Shown one piece after another: positions 8,201 through 16,500 of a DNA stretch of 22,045 bases. The first letter of the stretch is position 1. Each line of letters starts with the position of its first letter. The translations under genes and the position numbers were made by a program. This DNA comes from Nemertoderma westbladi (Eukaryota; Xenacoelomorpha; Nemertodermatida; Nemertodermatidae): assembly GCA_032718475.1 (NCBI GenBank), contig JAUCBJ010003549.1, positions 1-22,045 of the forward strand, written 5' to 3'. Below the pieces are notes generated by a model. That model was given only the letters and a program-made list of their open reading frames with translations, did not search any database and was not told where the DNA came from.

Positions 8201-10343
8201 TCAATGAAACTAGTGTCAGTGCAGAACCAGACACTGAAGTTTATTGCTTCCGGAAAATGAATGTGAATGGTATCAAAACCTATTTAGAAGAAGTTGATTG
8301 GTCTGCTCTTTTTAATAATTGTAATGATGTTCAGTCATGTCTCGATATTTTTAATTCTGAAATATCTTCTGCTTTTGATACCTTTGTGCCAAAATACATT
8401 CCTAATACCAAACCGCGCAGGTACCCACTGCATATTAGAAAAGCCCAAGCCAGGAAACGTCGTTATTGGAAACGGCGACATTCTGGACCCGATGGAATGC
8501 AAAAGTTCCGGCAAGAAAACGCCACATGCTCAGAACTCTTGCGTAACTTTCGCCGGAAACAAGAGCATAATATCTTACATAGCGGTGACCGGAATGCATT
8601 TTATAAACATGTAAATAAGAAACGTAACACTTTTAATTCTGTTGCTCCACTGAAATATAACGGTACTCTAATTTATTCTGAAAATGATAAATGTAAATGT
8701 TTATTGGAGCAGTATTCTTCTGTAGGAGTTTCCGACAATGGTTTATGTCCATCTCTAGATAAGTTAACTGATTGCACCTTTTCTAATATTGAATTTAACA
8801 CAAATAAGGTTTTGAAGGCAATGTGTAAATTACAACTGAAATATAGCCACTGTCCTAATGGTGTTCCTGTAGCTGTGCTAAAGATTTTAAGAAATGAACT
8901 TGCTATGCCACTCGCACACATTTTTAAGTTATCTGTTACGACTGGTCAGGTACCTTCAATGTGGAAATGTGCTGACGTAATACCTTGCTATAAGAAAGGA
9001 GACCGTTCACTGGGTGAAAACTATAGACCTATATCACTTACTTCGTCAGTGTGTAGATTATTCGAACGTTTGTTAGTATCAGAAGTTATTGATTATCTGT
9101 GCAATAATAAACTACTTTCCCCAGTTCAATACGGTTTTCTTAGTAAACGTAGTGCTGTTTCACAGTTGCTTGATTGTACTAGTAATCCGGTTATTTACAG
9201 ATATCGTTTATATATATTACGCGAAAGCGTTTGATACTGTTGTTACTCAGAAATTATTGTCTAAACTACAATGTTTTGGTATTAGCGGAAATGTTTTGTT
9301 ATGGTTAACTAATTTCCTTACAAATAGGCAGCAACGAGTAAAATTAGGAAATAGCTATTCATCCTACATGCCAGTTAAATCTGGTGTACCACAAGGTTCG
9401 TGTATCGGGCCACTTATGTTTATTTTATACATAAATGATTTACCTGATATATTTTCTTCATATACTAATACCCGTTTGTACATATGCTGATGACACTAAA
9501 CTTTTTTCCAGTTTCGATTCACCTGGTGGTCGATATAGATTACAGGCAGATTTAGACGCCTTTTCTGATTGGTCAGATGTATGGCAACTTAATGTGGCCA
9601 AGCATAAATGTAAAGTTCTTACTGTAGGAAGTTCTAATGTACCAGATGCAATGTATTCAATTAATAACTATGCACTTGAAAATGTGTCATCTTTCCGTGA
9701 TTTAGGAGTAGAAGTTGATAGTAAGTTATATTTTGCAAATCACATTGATTTAATAACTAAAAAGTGCTATAAAGTAATTAATTGTTTATTTAGGTGTTTT
9801 TCTACTAACGACTGTGAAGCTATTTTATTTGCCTATAAAGTGTATGCAAGGCCAATTTTAGAATATGGTAGTGCAATATGGAACCCTTTTTGTAATTCAA
9901 AACCTTTTCTTGGCCTAACAGACAAGCTTGAGTCGGTCCAAAGATATTTTACCCGTAGGTTATTCCACCGGTGCTATTTAGATACTGATGCTTGTTACCT
10001 AAGAAGGCTAAAAATTTTGAAATTACAATCACTAGAACTTAGACGAGTTCATATTGACCTAATTACTGTTTTTAAAATACTCAACGGTTTTATTTCACTA
10101 GAATCTAATAATTTATTTGTAAATGTAAACTCATCTTCAATAAGACTGAGGGAGCACCCTTACAAATTGCAGCAAGGACATTGCAGGACTGTTGCGGTGC
10201 AGAACTCATTTACAAATCGTGTTGTGCCTGTTTGGAACAATCTACCTTACGTTGCAGTGACTGCCCCCTCAGTTGAATTGTTCAAACGCCATATTTATGT
10301 GTACGATTTTAATAATTGGATTAAATTCTACCGAAATTTGTAA
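8201..10343 (+). pseudogene. LINE reverse transcriptase and C-terminal region, frameshifted, motif A Asp lost
   Basis: RT landmarks follow the endonuclease. They are PNGVPVAVLK (about 8860), VIPCYKKGDRS and NYRPISL (9019-9039), QYGFLSKRSA (about 9125-9155), AKAFDTV (from 9221), SGVPQGS (9380-9400), and YADD, the catalytic motif C, at 9483-9494. Frameshifts occur near 9180-9200 and again near 9465-9475. In motif A the residue six positions before the final Asp of AKAFD is Tyr (TAT at 9215-9217), where this family has the catalytic Asp, so polymerase activity would be lost even with the frame intact. The remaining C-terminal 300 codons (9435-10343) are open and end in TAA at 10341-10343. Confidence 0.85.
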
Positions 10344-10547
10344 CTATGCCAATTTCTAATTATTTTCTATTTTTCATATCATTAGTTCTATCTGAGTTCA
10401 ACTCTTTTTAGCGACCTACACTTTTATTTTAACATGTAATAATATTTTAGCGTATTTTAATTTCGTTTTTAATCTTATTTTAATATTGTGCCATAGTATA
10501 AGTCGTTTTGTTTTATTCTCTGTTCAACTTTCTCCTGTTTTATTTTA

Positions 10548-11459
10548 TTATGTGCACTGCACATTCCGAGCAGTTTTCCGAGCTCGGGCTATTGAAGAAG
10601 CCGATAAAGTAATCGATGTCACATCTACTCCTGCAGCTGTGAGGGCTGGAGTAACAACAAACATCGCCTCTCGAGGTGATGTTGCTGTTCTTTCCATACT
10701 GGCAACGAATTTAGGGTCTTTTATAACAGCAGCTTTATCACTAGTAGTGTAAGTGCCGGTAATAGTACTTGCAATTAAATCGCTGTCTGGTTCAAGTTGC
10801 TGTTTGTGATATTTACTGGGTATGAATTCACCATCATCTCCAGATGCCTCACTATTTTCGGATTCACTCAATGTAAGAACGAGACTTTGGGAATCTTTCA
10901 GAATTTCAGCTTGCTCTTTGCGTTTTTCCATAGTTAGTTTCCGCTTCAAGATCCTATTTTTCTTCTCATTGTAAATCTTGTCTTCACCTGACATTACCAT
11001 CAGTCTCTCTGTCCTCTGGTCCTGAAGGAATGTCCAGTCCTCCTTAATTTTTATTTTTTCCATTGATTTGGCGTGGGCAATATCAAATAGTTTTGACATC
11101 CTCAATGAAAAGTTTTTCTCTTTAGCGATTTGAGTTTTGTCTGAGGTCCGAGATTTATGTTTTCCAACTGCTGAATATTCATCATGAAGTGCTTTTAGTT
11201 TAGCTACAGCGTTTGGCTTTTGTGTTGTTGGCACATTTGCCTTATTATATAACAGAATCACTTCATTTATTGTATTAGAGTATCCTACAGGTTTAGTCAG
11301 TTTGTTTACTCGAAGATCATAAAATAGTCGACGAAGGACTTGTCCTATAGTAGGAAGCTGTCTAGGGCTTTCTTCAGACAGAGAAACAGTAGGCTGACCA
11401 ATGAGCCATATTGCAGTAGATGAACGAGTTTTGTGCAATTCTGTGGTAATAGTAGCCAT
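10548..11459 (-). CDS. Hypothetical protein, N-terminal part of an unnamed invertebrate repeat-associated family
   Basis: An uninterrupted 303-codon frame with ATG at 11459-11457 in a good context (AAC ATG G). Residues 35-50 (LPTIGQVLRRLFYDLR), 122-141 (around LFDIAHAKSMEKIKIKEDW) and 143-180 (Lys/Glu/Arg-rich, helical) resemble, from memory, the N-terminal region of an uncharacterised family found in many copies in aphids, cnidarians and other invertebrates. Members are usually much longer, with further conserved sequence after this point. Residues 195-212 are Ser/Glu/Asp-rich. The frame stops at TGCACT and a stop codon exactly where the LINE 3' end begins, so I infer C-terminal truncation by the LINE insertion or its flank. 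It is antisense to RSPH3 inside intron 1. No function is claimed, and it may be a transposon-related gene or a recent pseudogene. Confidence 0.55.
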   Translation of the reverse strand: MATITTELHKTRSSTAIWLIGQPTVSLSEESPRQLPTIGQVLRRLFYDLRVNKLTKPVGYSNTINEVILLYNKANVPTTQKPNAVAKLKALHDEYSAVGKHKSRTSDKTQIAKEKNFSLRMSKLFDIAHAKSMEKIKIKEDWTFLQDQRTERLMVMSGEDKIYNEKKNRILKRKLTMEKRKEQAEILKDSQSLVLTLSESENSEASGDDGEFIPSKYHKQQLEPDSDLIASTITGTYTTSDKAAVIKDPKFVASMERTATSPREAMFVVTPALTAAGVDVTSITLSASSIARARKTARNVQCT

Positions 11460-11474
11460 GTTTGTTAATATATA

Positions 11475-11825
11475 ATTTCATGCAATGTAGGTAGGCCTAC
11501 TGTAGGCATGCATAGGGGTATGCCTATTGTACAGTACTATACTGTAGGTACTGCAGAGTAGGTAGGTTAGATAAATAATATGCTGTGGTACCTGTTAACC
11601 TGAAGCTTAACTGATAGGCCTAAATTGCAGTGTACTATAACATACACCAGTTGCAATATGATTTGATGCAATATAGGTACTGCAGGAGTAGTGGTATATG
11701 CCTACTGTACAGTACTATACTGTAGGTACTGCAGAGTAGGTAGGTTAGATAAATAATATGCTGTACCTGTCAGCCTGTAGCTTAACTGATAGGCCTAAAT
11801 TGCAGTGTACTATAACATACACCGG
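11475..11825. repeat. Diverged tandem duplication, about 175-178 bases, two copies
   Basis: The block containing TACTGTAGGTACTGCAGAGT, AGGTTAGATAAATAATATGC, TAACTGATAGGCCTAAATTG and TGTACTATAACATACACC occurs at about 11483-11648 and again at about 11661-11825. The offset is 178 bases at one end and 175 at the other. It lies immediately upstream of the minus-strand ATG at 11459, so any promoter of that frame would be within it. Confidence 0.85.
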
Positions 11826-12367
11826 TACAACAGACATTGTGGCACCGTTGTGACAACAACATCACAATGGCAACACAGTCACTGTATCTAGCTAATATAC
11901 TTTGAAATTACCAATTAACTAAAAATGGCCAATTCAATGAAGAACACCTCAATGTCAATTTTGACTCTTCTTTCCATAATACAAAGTATTTTTTTACATT
12001 TATTTTTTTATTTTTTTTTACAAAGTATTTTTGGTCTCATTCAAACCGCAATGGCCGATTTAGTGGGGGTAGATGTGGTTATCAAAGTCTTACAACCATT
12101 TTTACCAATTCACCATGTCTTTCTAAGTCTACAAGTGTTCAGCGGTTCGCGGTAAAAATTGCAAATCGAAAATGCCTTTGGGGGGTGGTTCAACGTCAAA
12201 ATTTTGGTATGGTATAATGATAAAATATTGTTATTTTTGCATTTGACACAAAATGGGAGGGTATGCCAAAACAAATTCCAACTTTTTTTTTTCGTCTATG
12301 GAAAGTGACACACTCTAATGTGCAGTTTTATTTGTACGCTTCTATGACAGCGGTGTCTCCACCCAAA
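11826..12367. other. Intron 1 sequence, no gene seen
   Basis: Contains a small imperfect palindrome near 11835-11870 (CATTGTG ... CACAATG) and an AT-rich plus-strand open frame without family features. Nothing else recognised. Confidence 0.4.
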
Positions 12368-12369
12368 TA

Positions 12370-12417
<48 letters not shown>
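12368..12417. repeat. (TAA)n microsatellite
   Basis: About 16 uninterrupted TAA/ATA units. Possibly the tail of a degraded LINE, but no LINE coding sequence precedes it. Confidence 0.95.
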
Positions 12418-12418
<1 letters not shown>

Positions 12419-13224
12419 GGGTAAAAACATCAATTTCAACCTGCCTCCTTAAAGGATATTAATTATTTTCTAGTATAAGATTTAAATAATTATACTTAAA
12501 AGTTATACAGCTGTAATCGCCATACACCATTCCATTATAGTTTTTAATTAGTTGAAGAGATTTGCTTTAAGAAATTATTTTTTAATTGATCTAAACGTAA
12601 TTAAGTTAAAATGCCTTCCATATCACTCTATACTTCCAGTCTCATCATTCCTTGGTATTCGTGATATTGCCTAGGTCGGAAACATTCCAATAAATCCTTC
12701 CACTGAGCTTATTGCTCTATCTAGCACACTGATTGGCTGAATTTAATGGTGATTCTTTAGATATTAGCTAAATAAATTTCGTTGAGGCATTAACATGATA
12801 AATTAATATTTCAGTATCAATACTATCGGCATAAGGTAAGGGGAACTTTCCTTTCTTCTTTGATTTATTCTTATAGGGGTTTGGTTAAATTTCTTATTTA
12901 TTTATTTAAATTTCTTAAGTACCGATTTTGGGATAGAATTGCTCAATTTTAATCTGTATCTGATAACTGAGCCTCGTCCTGCGCGATGGCCCCACGAACG
13001 TGTATATTACCGTACCGGTATATCAATATCAATATGTAAGAATGCTAGTTAATAAACCCCCCCTCCAAAAACCGTAACTCGGGAGTCAGATTGGCCCTGG
13101 TGAGTTGAGTATGCCTATATTTAGTGTTACTGACCTCACTGATCGCTTGTTTAGTCGATACCACCTAGGCATACTTTATTATTCAATTGCTCAATGCTAA
13201 ATTTAATATAATGAATAATTTCAG
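12418..13224. other. 3' part of RSPH3 intron 1, no gene seen
   Basis: AT-rich unique-looking sequence without a recognised repeat. It ends in AATAATTTCAG, the exon 2 acceptor. Confidence 0.5.
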
Positions 13225-13479
13225 AGTGGATGGCGGGACCCAGGCATATGGTAACATAATGCATGACAAACGTATCGTTAGAGGCAACACATACGCTCCG
13301 ACTACAATGCCAGCTCACGCTCAACCAGACCCCTTGGAGATCCAACGCCAACAGGAGGGTAAGAGGAGAGCGTTGGCGAGGAAACGAGCAAAGGGCCAGT
13401 TACGAGCGCGAAGTCCAGAGCCTGTAGAAGGGAGAAAACACGTTGATGTGCAGACCGAGTTGTACTTGGAGGAGTTAAG
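13225..13479 (+). CDS. RSPH3: RSPH3 exon 2
   Basis: Encodes residues 37-122 (both end codons split). It contains the most conserved N-terminal signature of animal RSPH3. YGNIMHDKRIVRGNTYA is at residues 45-61, a basic helical stretch LEIQRQQEGKRRALARKRAK at 74-93, and RSPEPVEGRKHVDVQTEL at 99-116. VQTE at 112-115 is a QT motif of the type that in Chlamydomonas RSP3 lies in the region binding LC8 dimers. The donor is a perfect consensus AAG|GTGAGT at 13480. The phase is 2 on both sides, so the exon is symmetrical (255 bases) and could be skipped without a frameshift. The flanking intron 2 is nearly all minisatellite, which starts 92 bases after the donor. Confidence 0.95.
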
Positions 13480-13570
13480 GTGAGTTAAAGTCCCACTAAA
13501 ACATAGGTTTAATACTTTGAGTTGAATTCTACTATATTGAATGGGAGAATCTTTTAGGCTTGTCTACCAA

Positions 13571-16500
13571 GGAATGCCTGTTAACCACCATGGGTGATCT
13601 TCCACAGTAAACCCCTCTACTTTGTTTCCTAAAGGAATGCCTGTTCACCACCATGGGTGATCTTCCACAGTGAACCCTTCCACTCTGTTTCCTAAAGGAA
13701 TGCCTGTTCACCACCATGGGCGATCTTCCACAGTAAACCCTTCCACTCTGTTTCCTAAAGGAATGCCTGTTCACCACCATGGGTGATCTTCCACAGTAAA
13801 CACTTCCACTCTGTTTCCTAAAGGAATGCCTGTTCACTCCCATGGATGATCTTCCACAGTAAACCCCTCTACTCTGTTTCCTAAAGGAATGCCTGTTCAC
13901 CACCATGGGTGATCTTCCACAGTAATCCCTTCCACTCTGTTTCTTAAAGAAATTCCTGTTCACTGCCATGGATGATCTTCCACAGTAAACCCCTCTACTC
14001 TGTTTCCTAAAGGAATGCCTGTTCACCACCATGGGTGATCTTCCACAGTAATCCCTTCCACTCTGTTTCTTAAAGAAATTCCTGTTCACTGCCATGGATG
14101 ATCTTCCACAGTAAACCCCTCTACTCTGTTTCCTAAAGGAATGCCTGTTCACCACCATGGGTGATCTTCCACAGTAATCCCTTCCACTCTGTTTCTTAAA
14201 GAAATTCCTGTTCACTGCCATGGATGATCTTCCACAGTAAACCCCTCTACTCTGTTTCCTAAAGGAATGCCTGTTCACCACCATGGGTGATCTTCCACAG
14301 TAATCCCTTCCACTCTGTTTCTTAAAGAAATTCCTGTTCACTGCCATGGATGATCTTCCACAGTAAACCCCTCTACTCTGTTTCCTAAAGGAATGCCTGT
14401 TCACCACCATGGGTGATCTTCCACAGTAAACCCTTCCACTCTGTTTCCTAAAGGAATGCCTGTTCACCACCATGGGTCATCTTCCACAGTAAACACTTCC
14501 ACTCTGTTTCCTAAGGAATGCCTGTTCACCACCATGGGTGATCTTCCACAGTAAACCCTTCCACTCTGTTTCCTAAAGGAATGCCTGTTCACCACCATGG
14601 GTGATCTTCCACAGTAAACCCTTCCACTCTGTTTCCTAAAGGAATGCCTGTTCACCACCATGGGCGATCTTCCACAGTAAACCCTTCCACTCTGTTTCCT
14701 AAAGGAATGCCTGTTCACTGCCATGGATGATCTTCCACAGTAAACCCCTCTACTCTGTTTCCTAAAGGAATGCCTGTTCACCACCATGGGTGATCTTCCA
14801 CAGTAAACCCTTCCACTCTGTTTCCTAAAGGAATGCCTGTTCACCACCATGGGTCATCTTCCACAGTAAACACTTCCACTCTGTTTCCTAAGGAATGCCT
14901 GTTCACCACCATGGGTGATCTTCCACAGTAAACCCTTCCACTCTGTTTCCTAAAGGAATGCCTCTTCACCACCATGGGTGATCTTCCACAGTAAACCCTT
15001 CCACTCTGTTTCCTAAAGGAATGCCTGTTCACCACCATGGGCGATCTTCCACAGTAAACCCTTCCACTCTGTTTCCTAAAGGAATGCCTGTTCACTGCCA
15101 TGGATGATCTTCCACAGTAAACCCCTCTACTCTGTTTCCTAAAGGAATGCCTGTTCACCACCATGGGTGATCTTCCACAGTAAACCCTTCCACTCTGTTT
15201 CCTAAAGGAATGCCTGTTCACCACCATGGGCGATCTTCCACAGTAAACCCTTCCACTCTGTTTCCTAAAGGAATGCCTGTTCACTGCCATGGATGATCTT
15301 CCACAGTAAACCCCTCTACTCTGTTTCCTAAAGGAATGCCTGTTCACCACCATGGGTGATCTTCCACAGTAAACCCTTCCACTCTGTTTCCTAAAGGAAT
15401 GCCTGTTCACCACCATGGGTCATCTTCCACAGTAAACACTTCCACTCTGTTTCCTAAGGAATGCCTGTTCACCACCATGGGTGATCTTCCACAGTAAACC
15501 CTTCCACTCTGTTTCCTAAAGGAATGCCTCTTCACCACCATGGGTGATCTTCCACAGTAAACCCTTCCACTCTGTTTCCTATAGGAATGCCTGTTAACCA
15601 CCATGGGTGATCTTCCACAGTAAACCCTTCCAATCTGTTTCTTAAAGGAATGCCTGTTCACCACCATGGGTGATCTTCCACAGTAAACACTTCCACTCTG
15701 TTTCCTAAGGAATGCCTGTTCACCACCATGGGTGATCTTCCACAGTAAACCCTTCCACTCTGTTTCCTAAAGGAATGCCTGTTCACCACCATGGGTGATC
15801 TTCCACAGTAAACACTTCCACTCTGTTTCCTAAGGAATGCCTGTTCACCACCATGGGTCATCTTCCACAGTAAACCCTTCCACTCTGTTTCCTAAAGGAA
15901 TGCCTGTTCACCACCATGGGTGATCTTCCACAGTAAACACTTCCACTCTGTTTCCTAAAGGAATGCCTGTTCACCACCATGGGTCATCTTCCACAGTAAA
16001 CCCTTCCAATCTGTTTCCTAAAGGAATGCCTGTTCACCACCATGGGTCATCTTCCACAGTAAACCCTTCCACTCTGTTTCCTAAAGGAATGCCTGTTCAC
16101 CACCATGGGTAATCTTCCACAGTAAACCCTTCCACTCTGTTTCCTAAAGGAATGCCTGTTCACCACCATGGGTGATCTTCCACAGTAAACACTTCCACTC
16201 TGTTTCCTAAAGGAATGCCTGTTCACCACCATGGGTGATCTTCCACAGTAAACACTTCCACTCTGTTTCCTAAAGGAATGCCTGTTCACCACCATGGGTG
16301 ATCTTCCACAGTAAACACTTCCACTCTGTTTCCTAAGGAATGCCTGTTCACCACCATGGGTGATCTTCCACAGTAAACCCTTCCACTCTGTTTCCTATAG
16401 GAATGCCTGTTCACCACCATGGGTCATCTTCCACAGTAAACCCTTCCACTCTGTTTCCTAAAGGAATGCCTGTTCACCACCATGGGTGATCTTCCACAGT

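Larger units (their letters stand above)
7350..10550 (+). mobile_element. Nearly complete, inactivated CR1/Jockey-like LINE
   Basis: A non-LTR retrotransposon carrying an APE-type endonuclease followed by reverse transcriptase and a C-terminal region, all in plus orientation. Coding sequence spans about 7484-10343 but is spread over three frames with one in-frame stop. The 3' UTR runs from 10344 to about 10550 and lacks an obvious poly-A or microsatellite tail. The C-terminal motif series (TRRLF, LKLQSLELRR, DLITVFKILNG, RVVPVWNNLP) points to the CR1/L2/Jockey group rather than RTE. The 5' limit is uncertain because no ORF1-like gag with zinc knuckles was recognised. The 3' end abuts the antisense open frame at 10548. 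Confidence 0.85.
3714..13224 (+). other. RSPH3 intron 1 (9,511 bases)
   Basis: Bounded by donor GTTAGT at 3714 and acceptor AATAATTTCAG ending at 13224. Both leave phase 2, so codon 37 is CA plus A (Gln). A competing acceptor, CAG ending at 13243, would be phase 0 and does not match this donor. The intron contains the tRNA-like remnant, three minisatellites, a LINE, an antisense open frame and a tandem duplication, all annotated separately. Confidence 0.8.

Noticed and set aside
11925-12155. 76-codon open frame with an apparent membrane segment
   Set aside because: The hydrophobic run comes from a poly-T tract, and nothing else supports coding.
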